From an uncultured Christensenellaceae bacterium (GTDB taxonomy: Bacteria > Bacillota > Clostridia > Christensenellales > Pumilibacteraceae): a stretch of 64,000 bases of DNA. The notes under the pieces are model-generated. The model did not search any database and was not told the DNA's origin. It saw nothing but the letters and a program-made list of their open reading frames with translations. The stretch covers positions 1 through 64,000 of the forward strand of contig CAJUPB010000012.1 of NCBI GenBank assembly GCA_910588155.1. Reading direction: 5' to 3'. Below, one piece after another: positions 9,542 to 18,939 of this stretch. Made by a program: the position numbers and the translations under genes. Positions within the stretch are counted from its first letter, which is position 1, and each line of letters starts with the position of its first letter.

Positions 9542-10344
9542 GAACGGCTTATCTCGGAGACGAATATTCGCATTCTTTTGCCGCCTGCAAAGAGTTTTTC
9601 TGCGGCGAGACGGCGGGATACAGAACCGTGCGCGAAGTTGCCGCCGCGGTTGTATCGGGCGAGTGCGACGAATGCGTATTGCCGGCCGAAAACAGCGTCG
9701 AGGGAGCGGTAACCGCCACGGAAGACGTTCTCGTGGATTTCGACCTGTATATCCGTTCCCGTATCGTACTGCCCATTCGGCACTGTCTGGTCGCTTTGCC
9801 GGGCGCAAAGCTACTTGATATAGAAAAAGTGTATTCGCACCCGCAGGCGTTGGCGCAATGCGGCAAATGGCTTTCGGAAAACGTGCCGAACGCAGAGCGG
9901 ATACCCACGTTATCCACGAGTTACGCGCTCGGGCTTATAGAGAACGCGAGGCAGGCTGCCGTCGCGGGTTCGGCGAAGAACGGACAGGAAATAATAGCTC
10001 GCGGCATAGAGGACTATAAGCACAACAGTACAAGGTTTATCAGACTGTCGAAAGAGCTTAACGACGCGGGAAGACGGGCGAGCGTCGTGTTCGGAGCCGA
10101 AAACAGACCCGGCGGATTGCTGTATGTGCTCAAACTGTTCGAAAGCGCGAGAATGAATATGACTCGCATAGAGTCCAGACCGTCCAAAGCGGGACTCGGA
10201 GATTATATATTTTTTGTGGATTTTGTTTTGCCGGAAAGCAACGGCGACGCGGCGTTGAAAGAGCTTCTTTGCTCTTTGAGAAAAAATGCGGCGTCGGTAA
10301 AGTTTTTGGGCAGATACGACGATATTAACAAAGCGGAGGCATAA
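9538..10344 (+). CDS. pheA: Prephenate dehydratase
   Basis: The protein has 268 residues. It converts prephenate to phenylpyruvate in phenylalanine synthesis. The periplasmic-binding-like catalytic fold is visible as AYLGDEYSHSFAA, the PAENSVEGAV motif, and the HNSTRF motif containing the catalytic Thr-Arg-Phe. A C-terminal ACT domain with the ESRPSK phenylalanine-binding motif follows, so feedback inhibition is expected. The start is a GTG that overlaps the TGA of the Rho-like gene (GTGA), implying translational coupling. No chorismate mutase domain is fused. The rest of the aromatic pathway is not in the window. Confidence 0.92.
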   Translation: MRTAYLGDEYSHSFAACKEFFCGETAGYRTVREVAAAVVSGECDECVLPAENSVEGAVTATEDVLVDFDLYIRSRIVLPIRHCLVALPGAKLLDIEKVYSHPQALAQCGKWLSENVPNAERIPTLSTSYALGLIENARQAAVAGSAKNGQEIIARGIEDYKHNSTRFIRLSKELNDAGRRASVVFGAENRPGGLLYVLKLFESARMNMTRIESRPSKAGLGDYIFFVDFVLPESNGDAALKELLCSLRKNAASVKFLGRYDDINKAEA

Positions 10345-10353
10345 GACCGATTT

Positions 10354-13311
10354 ATGGGATTATTTTCTTTTTTGGCAGACAGAGACAATCGTAAGCACGT
10401 CAGACGTTTGAATGCGATTGCGGACAAGGCGGAGGTTTTCGCCGACGAATACAGAATGAAATCGGACGAGCAATTGAAAGCAAAGACGGACGAATTCAGA
10501 AAACGTATAACGGAAAACTACGAAACTCTCGACGATATTCTCCCGGAAGCGTTTGCGCTTGTGCGAGAAGCCGCAGGCAGAGTTTTGGGTATGAGGCATT
10601 TCCACGTGCAGTTTATGGGCGGCGTATGTTTGCATCAGGGCCGAATAGCCGAGATGCGCACGGGCGAAGGCAAAACCCTCGTTTCCACGCTTCCCGCATA
10701 TTTAAACGCGCTGACGGGCAAAGGCGTTCATATCGTTACCGTAAACGATTACCTCGCGCGACGCGATGCGGAGTGGATGGGCAAAGTTCACCGCTTTTTG
10801 GGATTGTCCGTGGGCGTCGCCGTGGCGGGAATGTCTCCCGACCAAAAGCGGGCGGCGTATAATTGCGACATCACGTACGCTACGAACAACGAGTTGGGCT
10901 TCGATTATTTGCGCGACAATATGGCGAGATATAAGGAAGAGAGAGTGCAGCGCGAACTGAACTACGCGATAATCGACGAGGTGGACTCGATTTTAATCGA
11001 CGAGGCGCGTACCCCGCTCATTATCTCTGGAAGAGGCAACAAGTCGAGCGATGCTTATAAAGAGGCGCAGGACTTCGTCATCAGACTCAAACGCGAATTC
11101 GACGTTACGGGAAAAGAAAAGACCCCGTTTTTGACGGACAGAGGCAAGGCGAAAGCGAGAAAATATTTCGGTGCAAAAACGTTCGACGAGGACGAAGAGC
11201 TGGAAAAAAAGATACTTGTTTCCATTTACGATTATTATGTAAACACGAAGCGCAAAACCGACGACATCGACGAAGACGATATGGAGGAAGAAGAGCTTAA
11301 AATTTATAAGTTCGTCAGAGACCTCCGCGGCGATTATTCGGTGGACGAAAAAGACAAGTCCGTCACATTGACCGAGGGCGGCATACAGCTTGCCGAGAAA
11401 CACTATCATATAGAAAATCTCACCGATGTAGACAATACCGAAATCAACCACTATATAAACAATGCGTTGAGAGCCAATTATCTTATGAAACTCAACGTGG
11501 ATTACGTCGTGCAAAACAACGAGGTCATAATCGTCGACGAGTTCACGGGTCGTCTTATGGTGGGCAGAAGATACAGCGACGGCTTCCACCAGGCGATTGA
11601 AGCCAAAGAAAACGTTATGATTCGCAACGAGAACAAAACGTTGGCGACGATTACTTTCCAGAACTATTTCCGTCTTTACAAAAAACTTGCCGGTATGACG
11701 GGTACGGCAAAGACGGAGGAAGGCGAGTTCAAAAGCATTTACGGTCTGGACGTCGTGGAGATACCGACGAATCTGCCCCCGCAGAGAGTGGACGAAAACG
11801 ATAAGGTTTTCACGACGGTCAAAGGCAAGCTTAAAGCCGTTGTGGAGGACATAGAAGAATGTTATCAGCGCGGACAGCCCGTATTGGTGGGCACCACCAC
11901 CGTCGAGAAGAGCGAAGAGCTGTCCAATCTGTTGCGTGCGGATAAAGTGCCGCACACCGTGCTTAATGCGAAAAATCACGAAAAGGAAGCCGAGATTGTC
12001 GCACAGGCGGGTAAGCTCAAAGCCGTTACGATAGCCACGAATATGGCGGGACGCGGTACCGATATACTCTTGGGCGGCAATGCCGAATATCTTGCCAAAA
12101 AGCGTATGAGAGACAACGGTGTATCGGAAGAAGAAATTTCTTATGCGACTTCGTATTTCAATACCGACGACGAAACGGTATTGCAAGCCCGCGCAACATA
12201 CAAAAAGTATTACGACGAATTTAAAGTCGTTACCGATGCGGAAAAAGAAGAAGTTTTGAAAGTCGGCGGCTTGCGCATCATAGGTACGGAGCGTCACGAA
12301 TCGCGCCGTATAGACAATCAGCTTCGCGGCCGTGCGGGACGTCAGGGCGATATGGGTTCGTCCGTGTTCTACCTGTCTATGGAAGACGACGTCGTTCGTC
12401 TGTTCGGCGGCGACAGAATGAAGAGAATTGCGGATATGTTCCATTGGGCGGAAGACGAGCCGATGGAAATGAAAATGCTGACGCGCGGTATAGCCAACGC
12501 GCAGAGAAACATAGAGGGCCGCAATTTCACTACTCGTAAAATGGTCCTCGAATACGACGACGTTATGAACAAGCAGCGTGAAATCGTTTACACCGAGCGC
12601 AACAAAGTTTTGCTCGGCGAGAACGTTCACGACGAAATCGAAAATATGATGCGCAATCGCGTCAATATAATCGTCGACGCTTTCACAAACCCCAAAACCG
12701 ACTGGGACGAATGGAACGTCGAAGGATTGAACAAAGAAATTTCGTTGAAACTGCTGCCCGAAACGCCCGAATTTTTGACGCAAGAGCGTGCCAAGCTGTG
12801 GATGATAGAAGAAATCAAGGAACAGCTTTTGGGTGCCGTACAGGCGGCGTACAAATTCAAAATGGAACAGGTTTCGGCTTATGCGGAGCAGCACGGCATA
12901 GAACCGTTCGACCAGGCCGAGTTCGAAAGAACCGCGCTTTTGCTGATTATCGACGACCAGTGGATGGAGCATATCGACTCTATGGACGCTTTGCGTCACG
13001 GCATAGGTCTCAAAGCATACGGACAGCAAGACCCCGTCATCGCGTATAAAAAAGAAGGTTTCGAGATGTTTGACGATATGGTCGACCGCATTCACGAAGA
13101 AGTGGTCAGATACGTTATGTTTGCGCCCGTCGCCATAAAGGTGGACAGAAACGCCAACCGTCCGATTATAACCAGTGCCACGCACGGAGCAAGGGAACTC
13201 GCTCCGCGCAAGAAGCAGCCGGACGTCAAGGCGCAGGAGCCGCGCAGAAACGACCCGTGTCCTTGCGGAAGCGGAAAGAAATATAAGAACTGTTGCGGAA
13301 GCGGAGAATAA
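10354..13311 (+). CDS. secA: Preprotein translocase ATPase SecA
   Basis: The protein has 985 residues. It is the motor that drives unfolded preproteins through SecYEG. Walker A (MRTGEGKT, 101-108), the VNDYLA and DEVDSILIDEARTP motifs, the NBD2 motif GRGTDILLGGNAE and the RGRAGRQGD arginine-finger region are all present. It ends in a SEC-C zinc motif (CPCGSGKKYKNCC). It is about 100 residues longer than the usual 840-900; the extra length lies mainly in an acidic insert near residue 300 (DDIDEDDMEEEEL) and one before GGLRIIGTERHESRR. The start ATG lies after GGAGG with somewhat long spacing. It is followed immediately by prfB, an order common in Bacillota. Confidence 0.97.
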   Translation: MGLFSFLADRDNRKHVRRLNAIADKAEVFADEYRMKSDEQLKAKTDEFRKRITENYETLDDILPEAFALVREAAGRVLGMRHFHVQFMGGVCLHQGRIAEMRTGEGKTLVSTLPAYLNALTGKGVHIVTVNDYLARRDAEWMGKVHRFLGLSVGVAVAGMSPDQKRAAYNCDITYATNNELGFDYLRDNMARYKEERVQRELNYAIIDEVDSILIDEARTPLIISGRGNKSSDAYKEAQDFVIRLKREFDVTGKEKTPFLTDRGKAKARKYFGAKTFDEDEELEKKILVSIYDYYVNTKRKTDDIDEDDMEEEELKIYKFVRDLRGDYSVDEKDKSVTLTEGGIQLAEKHYHIENLTDVDNTEINHYINNALRANYLMKLNVDYVVQNNEVIIVDEFTGRLMVGRRYSDGFHQAIEAKENVMIRNENKTLATITFQNYFRLYKKLAGMTGTAKTEEGEFKSIYGLDVVEIPTNLPPQRVDENDKVFTTVKGKLKAVVEDIEECYQRGQPVLVGTTTVEKSEELSNLLRADKVPHTVLNAKNHEKEAEIVAQAGKLKAVTIATNMAGRGTDILLGGNAEYLAKKRMRDNGVSEEEISYATSYFNTDDETVLQARATYKKYYDEFKVVTDAEKEEVLKVGGLRIIGTERHESRRIDNQLRGRAGRQGDMGSSVFYLSMEDDVVRLFGGDRMKRIADMFHWAEDEPMEMKMLTRGIANAQRNIEGRNFTTRKMVLEYDDVMNKQREIVYTERNKVLLGENVHDEIENMMRNRVNIIVDAFTNPKTDWDEWNVEGLNKEISLKLLPETPEFLTQERAKLWMIEEIKEQLLGAVQAAYKFKMEQVSAYAEQHGIEPFDQAEFERTALLLIIDDQWMEHIDSMDALRHGIGLKAYGQQDPVIAYKKEGFEMFDDMVDRIHEEVVRYVMFAPVAIKVDRNANRPIITSATHGARELAPRKKQPDVKAQEPRRNDPCPCGSGKKYKNCCGSGE

Positions 13312-13319
13312 TTCGGAAG

Positions 13320-14420
13320 ATGCTGATTCTCGACGATATAAAAGCAAAATACAGACAGCTCAAAGAAAAGTTCGACGTTTGCGCGCAGGCAGTCGACTTG
13401 ACGGCTTTGAAAGCGCGTCGAGCCGAAGTCGAAGAGCAACAACAGTCGCCCGACTTATACAGCGATTTGAAACGGGCGCAGGCGGTCAACAGCGAGGCGA
13501 AATATCTCGACAATAAGATAACGCTCGTGGAAGGACTTTCGGGCAAATTGAACGATTTGTCCGAGTTTATGGAGCTTGCGGAAGCCGAGAGCGACGAATC
13601 GCTTGTGGGCGAAATCGAAGGCTCGCTTTCGGCTTTGGACGGCGAAATAGAACAATTCCATTTGCAGACGCTTCTGAAAGGCGAGTATGACCGCAATAGC
13701 GCCATATTGACTCTGCACGCGGGTGCGGGCGGAACGGAAGCGCAAGACTGGGTGTCTATGCTGTACAGAATGTACAGAATGTATTGCGAAAAACAGGGCT
13801 TTTCTTTGGAAGAAATAGACTATCTCGCGGGCGACGAAGCCGGTATAAAGAGCGTTACTTTTGCCGTGCGCGGAATAAACGCATACGGATATCTCAAAGC
13901 CGAAAAAGGCGTTCACAGGCTTGTGCGCATTTCGCCGTTCGACGCGAATGCACGCAGACACACTTCGTTTGCTTCTTTGGAAGTTATGCCGGAGATTGAG
14001 GGAGAGACCGAAATAAAAATCAATCCCGAAGATTTGCGCGTGGACAGATATCGCAGCGGCGGCGCGGGCGGTCAGCACGTAAACAAGACCGACAGCGCAA
14101 TCAGAATTACTCATATTCCGACGGGTATAGTCGTGCAATGTCAAAACGAACGCAGCCAGATACAGAACAGGGAGACGGCTATGCGGCTTTTGATGGGCAA
14201 ACTCATTGAAATGAAAGAGCGCGAAAACGCCGACAAAGCCAACGAAATAAAGGGCGAAATGAAAAAAATAGAATGGGGCAGTCAGATTCGCTCTTATGTG
14301 TTTCAGCCCTATACTCTCGTAAAAGACCACCGCACCGGCGTGGAGAATCCCGACGTGCAGGCGGTTATGAACGGAGATATAGAGGAGTTTATTTTCGATT
14401 ATCTGCGCAAATCGGGCTAA
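13320..14420 (+). CDS. prfB: Peptide chain release factor 2
   Basis: The protein has 366 residues from the ATG at 13320. It reads UGA and UAA stop codons and triggers peptide release. The RF2-type tripeptide SPF is visible in VRISPFDANARRHTSF and the catalytic GGQ lies at residues 250-252. Most prfB genes have a UGA frameshift site near codon 26 for autoregulation. Here the frame is continuous through that region (QAVDLTALKARR), so that control is absent. The ribosome site is poor and the gene starts 8 bases after secA, so it probably depends on coupling. An in-frame TTG at 13293 inside secA is the only longer start and is less likely. Confidence 0.95.
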   Translation: MLILDDIKAKYRQLKEKFDVCAQAVDLTALKARRAEVEEQQQSPDLYSDLKRAQAVNSEAKYLDNKITLVEGLSGKLNDLSEFMELAEAESDESLVGEIEGSLSALDGEIEQFHLQTLLKGEYDRNSAILTLHAGAGGTEAQDWVSMLYRMYRMYCEKQGFSLEEIDYLAGDEAGIKSVTFAVRGINAYGYLKAEKGVHRLVRISPFDANARRHTSFASLEVMPEIEGETEIKINPEDLRVDRYRSGGAGGQHVNKTDSAIRITHIPTGIVVQCQNERSQIQNRETAMRLLMGKLIEMKERENADKANEIKGEMKKIEWGSQIRSYVFQPYTLVKDHRTGVENPDVQAVMNGDIEEFIFDYLRKSG

Positions 14421-14433
14421 TGAGGAAGGTAAT

Positions 14434-15489
14434 TTGTACAACGTTGTAAAACAATTCGAAAAACTGAAAGGGCGGCAAGATATCGTGATTCTGGGTATCG
14501 AAAGCTCTTGCGACGAAACTGCCGCCGCCGTATACAGCGGCGGCAAAATTCTTTCGGACGTCGTGGCGTCGCAAGTGGAAATTCACAAGCGATTCGGCGG
14601 CGTGGTGCCGGAAATCGCGTCGAGAAATCACACTTTGGCGCTTCCGAACGTCGTGGACGAGGCTTTGAAAAAAGCGGGCGTCGGCTTAAACGATGTCGAT
14701 GCGATAGGCGTGACGTACGGCGCGGGACTAATCGGCGCTTTGCTCGTCGGCGTTTCCTCGGCGAAAGCATTGGCTTATGCCGCAAATAAACCGCTCATTA
14801 AAGTAAACCATATACAGGCACATATCTGCGCCAATTACATCGAACACGAAAATTTGAAACCGCCCTTTCTTGCGCTTGTCGCCAGCGGCGGACATACGAG
14901 CGTCGTGGAAGTGAACGGGTTTAACGAATATAAACTTGTCGGCTCGACTACGGACGATGCGATAGGCGAGGCGTTTGACAAGGTGGCGCGTCTTTTGGGA
15001 CTTTCGTATCCGGGCGGACCTAATATCGACAGATTGGCGAAGGACGGAAGAAACGTCATCGAGTTTGTCAAGAAAAAAAAGACGGATGGGGAGAGAATAA
15101 GTTATTCCGGACTTAAAACCGCCGTGGTGAACTATATTCACAATTGCAAACAGAGGGAAGAAGAGTACGATGTCAAAGACGTTTGCGCGTCGTTTACTGC
15201 GGCGGCTGTCGACCCGCTTGTCAAAATGGTCGTCAAAAACGTGCAAAATTTAAAAACGGACAAATTGGCAATCGCGGGCGGCGTGGCATCCAACAGTTAT
15301 CTGCGCGCGAAAATGAACGAGGCGGGAAAACATTACGGCTTCGAAGTCATTATGCCGTCGCCCTCGTATTGCACGGATAATGCGGCAATGGTTGCCGTGC
15401 GCGCCGCATTGTCCGCAAGAGAAGGGAGAAATCTTGCCGAGCTCGACTTGAATCCCGTGGGCAGTCTCGGCATAGGCGGTGACGAGTGA
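14434..15489 (+). CDS. tsaD: tRNA N6-adenosine threonylcarbamoyltransferase TsaD
   Basis: The protein has 351 residues. TsaD transfers threonylcarbamoyl to A37 of ANN-decoding tRNAs together with TsaB and TsaE. The family signature is plain: GIESSCDET near the N-terminus, the metal-binding HIQAH motif and the VASGGHT and GGVASNSYLR motifs. I chose the TTG at 14434 because AGGAAGG sits six bases before it. This gives a 17-residue extension ahead of the usual start, and a GTG at 14485 would give the standard length. Its end overlaps mnmA by 4 bases, placing two tRNA modification genes in one transcript. Confidence 0.94.
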   Translation: MYNVVKQFEKLKGRQDIVILGIESSCDETAAAVYSGGKILSDVVASQVEIHKRFGGVVPEIASRNHTLALPNVVDEALKKAGVGLNDVDAIGVTYGAGLIGALLVGVSSAKALAYAANKPLIKVNHIQAHICANYIEHENLKPPFLALVASGGHTSVVEVNGFNEYKLVGSTTDDAIGEAFDKVARLLGLSYPGGPNIDRLAKDGRNVIEFVKKKKTDGERISYSGLKTAVVNYIHNCKQREEEYDVKDVCASFTAAAVDPLVKMVVKNVQNLKTDKLAIAGGVASNSYLRAKMNEAGKHYGFEVIMPSPSYCTDNAAMVAVRAALSAREGRNLAELDLNPVGSLGIGGDE

Positions 15490-16640
15490 GCGGTTTCGTT
15501 TCGTTTGAAAGCGGCTCTTTGAAAGACGCGTTCGGCGGCGTCGGTTCGGACTCGTCCGCGCTGAAAGGGAAAAAGATAGTCGTCGGGATGAGCGGCGGCG
15601 TGGACAGCTCCGTAGCTGCGCTGCTATTGAAACAAGCGGGCGCGGAAGTAATCGGTCTGTTTATGAACAATTGGAAAGAAGAGGACGGCGGCGTGTGTAC
15701 TTCCGCGGCCGATTGGGAGGACGTTATCGGCGTGTGCGGCAAGCTGGACATTCCGTATTATTCCGTCGACTTTTCCGAAGAATATATGAAAAACGTATTC
15801 GAAACATTTTTGCGGGAATACGAAATCGGACGCACGCCCAATCCCGACGTGCTGTGCAACAGAGAAATAAAGTTCAAGCCGTTCAAACATTATGCCGAAA
15901 TGCTCGGTGCGGATTACATTGCGACGGGACACTATTGCGGCATAAGACAAAACAATACCCCCGAGCTTTTGACGGCGGCGGACGAGAGCAAAGACCAAAC
16001 TTACTTTTTGAATCAAGTGGAAACGCAGAGTTTGAACAACGTACTTTTCCCTTTGGCGTCTATGCGGAAAAAAGACGTGCGTGTATTGGCGGAAAAGCAC
16101 GGTCTCGTGACTGCCGAAAAGAAAGATTCGACGGGCGTATGTTTTATAGGCGAAAGAAACTTTAAAAAGTTTTTGAGCGGATATTTGCCTGCTTGTTCGG
16201 GTGAAATACGCGATTTAAGCGGTAAGGTTGTGGGACGGCACGACGGACTTATGTACTATACATTGGGGCAGAGACGCGGTCTCGGAATAGGCGGAATCAA
16301 AGGCGAGCGCGAAAATCGCTGGTACGTCGTGGAAAAGAACCTGAAAGACAACATTTTGGTCGTTTCTTGCGGAGAGGGCGAAGAGCTTATGTCGCAAAGT
16401 TTGCGCTCCGGCAAGTTTAACGTCATAGGAGAGCGCAATTTCGGACATACTTTCGAATGCGGAGTCAAAGTGCGATATCGACAGCCCTGTCAAAGAGCAA
16501 GCGTGGAAATAAAAAAAGACGGCACTCTCAAAATAAAGTTTTTCGACAGACAACGCGCGGTTACCGCGGGACAGTATGCGGTTTTGTATAAAGACGGGAG
16601 ATGTCTCGGCGGCGCGACGATAGAAGAGGTTTTCAGATGA
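15486..16640 (+). CDS. mnmA: tRNA-specific 2-thiouridylase MnmA
   Basis: The protein has 384 residues. It thiolates U34 of Glu, Gln and Lys tRNAs using persulfide sulfur and ATP. The PP-loop SGGVDSS lies at 36-42. The GRTPNPDVLCN motif with the first catalytic Cys and STGVCFIGERNF with the second are present, as is the C-terminal beta-barrel. The GTG start overlaps the tsaD stop (GTGA). About 28 residues precede the normal MnmA start, and there is no later start that keeps the PP-loop, so this extension is probably real or at least translated. The stop overlaps the next gene as ATGA. Confidence 0.95.
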   Translation: MSGFVSFESGSLKDAFGGVGSDSSALKGKKIVVGMSGGVDSSVAALLLKQAGAEVIGLFMNNWKEEDGGVCTSAADWEDVIGVCGKLDIPYYSVDFSEEYMKNVFETFLREYEIGRTPNPDVLCNREIKFKPFKHYAEMLGADYIATGHYCGIRQNNTPELLTAADESKDQTYFLNQVETQSLNNVLFPLASMRKKDVRVLAEKHGLVTAEKKDSTGVCFIGERNFKKFLSGYLPACSGEIRDLSGKVVGRHDGLMYYTLGQRRGLGIGGIKGERENRWYVVEKNLKDNILVVSCGEGEELMSQSLRSGKFNVIGERNFGHTFECGVKVRYRQPCQRASVEIKKDGTLKIKFFDRQRAVTAGQYAVLYKDGRCLGGATIEEVFR

Positions 16641-16963
16641 AAGACGGGTTTTTCGAAACGGTTTACGAGGCGGTAAAGAGAATACCGTCGGGCAAGGTGG
16701 CTACATACGGTCAAATTGCGCGGGCGGCGAAAAGACCCCGCTGTGCGAGGCAGGTCGGGTGGGCATTGCACGTCAATCCTATGCCCGGTGTCATTCCCTG
16801 TCACAGAGTGGTAAACCGAGAGGGCGCGACGGCTCCCGCTTTCGCTTTCGGGGGCAGCGATGTTCAGCGGCGGCTGTTGGAGAATGAAGGCGTGAATTTC
16901 GATTCGGAAGGGCGCGTTAAAAGAGAATTTTTTGCGAGCGACGAAGAGCTTGCCGAAATATAA
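16637..16963 (+). CDS. Single-domain MGMT-type DNA alkyltransferase
   Basis: The protein has 108 residues. It corresponds to the C-terminal DNA-binding and active-site domain of O6-methylguanine-DNA methyltransferase, without the usual N-terminal domain. The acceptor motif is PCHRV with Cys55, unlike alkyltransferase-like proteins that have Trp there. The Arg-finger segment (CARQVGWALHVNP) is also kept. It may repair alkylated guanine or flag it for excision repair. ATGA overlap with mnmA indicates coupling. The longer frame beginning at 16601 lies inside mnmA and is not needed. Confidence 0.87.
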   Translation: MKDGFFETVYEAVKRIPSGKVATYGQIARAAKRPRCARQVGWALHVNPMPGVIPCHRVVNREGATAPAFAFGGSDVQRRLLENEGVNFDSEGRVKREFFASDEELAEI

Positions 16964-16993
16964 AAAAGCAGAAATTACGGAGGTATAAAGAAT

Positions 16994-17806
16994 ATGGGTT
17001 GCAATCACGATTGCGATAGTTGCGGGTCCGCTTGCGGAGAAAAAGACAGTCTTATCGAAAAAGCGCACCCGCTTTCCAATGTCAAAAAGGTGATAGGCGT
17101 GGTGAGCGGCAAAGGAGGCGTGGGAAAATCCACCGTGACCGCTCTTTTGGCTTGCGCTATGAACAAAAAAGGAAAAAAGACAGCGATTTTAGACGCAGAT
17201 GTGACGGGTCCGAGCATACCGAAACTTTTCGGTATCAGAGAAAAAGCGACGGGAAGCAACGAGGGTATGTTTCCTGCGTTGACGAAAGACGGCATAGAAG
17301 TTATGAGCGTCAACCTTTTGCTGGAAAACGATACCGACCCCGTCGTGTGGCGCGGTCCCGTTATAGCGGGCGCGGTAAAACAGTTTTGGGGCGAGGTAAT
17401 CTGGAACGACATCGACTATATGTTTGTGGATATGCCTCCCGGAACGGGCGACGTGGCTTTGACGGTGTTTCAGTCTTTGCCCGTTGACGGCGTGATTATC
17501 GTGACGTCTCCGCAGGAATTGTCGAATATGATTGTTGCGAAAGCGGTCAAAATGGCACAGCTTATGAAAGTTCCCGTTTTGGGACTTGTGGAAAATATGA
17601 GCGGTTTCGTGTGCCCGGATTGCGGCAAAATGCACGAGATATTCGGAAAATCGCACGCGCAGCAGACTGCGGACGAAATGGGAATAAAACTGCTTGCCAA
17701 GTTGCCGCTGGACCCCGACCTTACCGCGCTTTGCGACGCGGGGCTGACGGAAAAGGCAGACGTATTGCCGATAATGGCGGCGGCGGACGTGATTTCGTCG
17801 CTTTAA
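16994..17806 (+). CDS. Mrp/NBP35-family P-loop ATPase, Fe-S cluster carrier
   Basis: The protein has 270 residues. It carries the deviant Walker A VSGKGGVGKST of the MinD/Mrp group, the Mrp signature region DADVTGPS and VDMPPGTGD, and a C-terminal C-x2-C (FVCPDCGKMH) that bridges an Fe-S cluster in the dimer. The N-terminus is Cys-rich (GCNHDCDSCGSACGE), as in NBP35-type proteins. It should assemble or carry 4Fe-4S clusters in the cytosol. The start follows GGAGG. It ends the housekeeping run, as a new promoter lies at 17825. Confidence 0.92.
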   Translation: MGCNHDCDSCGSACGEKDSLIEKAHPLSNVKKVIGVVSGKGGVGKSTVTALLACAMNKKGKKTAILDADVTGPSIPKLFGIREKATGSNEGMFPALTKDGIEVMSVNLLLENDTDPVVWRGPVIAGAVKQFWGEVIWNDIDYMFVDMPPGTGDVALTVFQSLPVDGVIIVTSPQELSNMIVAKAVKMAQLMKVPVLGLVENMSGFVCPDCGKMHEIFGKSHAQQTADEMGIKLLAKLPLDPDLTALCDAGLTEKADVLPIMAAADVISSL

Positions 17807-17824
17807 ACCGCCTGTATTAAACGC

Positions 17825-17853
17825 TTGAAAAAAATCCCGAAATGTGATATAAT
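17825..17853 (+). promoter_or_regulatory. Sigma-A promoter before the MDR dehydrogenase gene
   Basis: TTGAAA at 17825 and TATAAT at 17848 are 17 bases apart. The gene's GGAGG site and ATG at 17899 follow. It may also serve the two-component genes, since only 21 bases separate the dehydrogenase from the response regulator. Confidence 0.7.
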
Positions 17854-17898
17854 CGTATGAGAGTCGAAGTTAAGCGACGGTAAAAGCGGAGGCGTAAT

Positions 17899-18918
17899 AT
17901 GAAAGCGCAGAGAATATACGGACCCGGAGACGTGCGTGCGGAAGAACTTCCCTCGCAGCCCGTGGGCGAAAATTGCGTTAAAATCAAAATACTCAAAGCG
18001 GCGGTCACGCACAGCGACAACCTTATTTACGAGGGAACCCGCTCGGTGAAATACCCAGTGACGCTCGGACGGCATTGCGTGGGTATGGTGACGGAAGTCG
18101 GAGAGGCAGTCAAAGGTTATGCGAGAGGAAACAAGGTCGCCGTATCTCCGATAAAGGCTTGCCGCAAATGCAGCGAATGCGCGGCGGGCAGATTCGACAG
18201 TTGTCTGAACAAATTGGAATACGGCGTCGGGGAGGACGGTTTCTTTCGCGATTTCGCCGTCGTCGGCGCGGAGGATTTATATAAATTGCCCGAGCGCATA
18301 GAGGACAGCGAGGCAATGTTTTTGGAACAAATAGCCACGGCGATAAACATTGTCGGCAAACTCGGTCTGGAAAAAGGCGAGCATATCGCGATAGTCGGCG
18401 CGACGGTGACGGGCATAATTCTCGCGCAGGTTGCAATATACTATCAGGCGGTCCCCGTTCTTATGGATTTGAGACGGGACAGATTGGACGTCGCGTCCAA
18501 TTTCGGAGTCTATTACACCGTCGATACCACGGAGAGCGACGCACATAAAAAGATTTTTTCTCTCACCGGCGGCAGAATGGCGGAGACTTGCGCTTATATG
18601 GCGCAGGGAATAATGCCGCTTACGCGCACCTTCGATTTTTTGAGCAATCGCGGCAGAATGGCGATTTGCATTCCCGACGGAGCAAAAGAGCTTTCCGCCG
18701 ATTTGTCCGTCGCGGTCAAAAAACAGCTTGACCTGTTCGGCATAAGCGGAATGGGAAAAAATATTCCGAGCGCGATAAATATGCTTGCAAACAAAAGCGT
18801 CAAGGTTGCGCCGCTTATTTCCAAGGAAGTGAAATTCGACGAAGTGCCCGAAGCTCTGAAAGAAATGGGGCAGCACCCCGACAAATACGTCAAAGTTATC
18901 GTGAATATGGATTCTTGA
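17899..18918 (+). CDS. Zinc-type medium-chain dehydrogenase/reductase
   Basis: The protein has 339 residues. The N-terminal GroES-like domain has GRHCVGMVTEVGEAV, close to the GHE motif with Arg-His replacing His-Glu. The structural zinc lobe is present (CRKCSECAAGRFDSC). The nucleotide-binding domain reads IVGATVTGIILAQ where GxGxxG would normally lie. These changes make NAD(P)-linked oxidation likely but the substrate unknown; polyol, threonine and aldehyde dehydrogenases all share this fold. A clear sigma-A promoter precedes it. The next gene is a response regulator. Confidence 0.82.
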   Translation: MKAQRIYGPGDVRAEELPSQPVGENCVKIKILKAAVTHSDNLIYEGTRSVKYPVTLGRHCVGMVTEVGEAVKGYARGNKVAVSPIKACRKCSECAAGRFDSCLNKLEYGVGEDGFFRDFAVVGAEDLYKLPERIEDSEAMFLEQIATAINIVGKLGLEKGEHIAIVGATVTGIILAQVAIYYQAVPVLMDLRRDRLDVASNFGVYYTVDTTESDAHKKIFSLTGGRMAETCAYMAQGIMPLTRTFDFLSNRGRMAICIPDGAKELSADLSVAVKKQLDLFGISGMGKNIPSAINMLANKSVKVAPLISKEVKFDEVPEALKEMGQHPDKYVKVIVNMDS

Positions 18919-18939
18919 TAATTTCGATACGGAGGAAAG

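Noticed and set aside
16601..16636. Longer start for the MGMT-type protein
   Set aside because: It lies inside mnmA without a ribosome site; the ATGA overlap at 16637 is typical of coupled genes.
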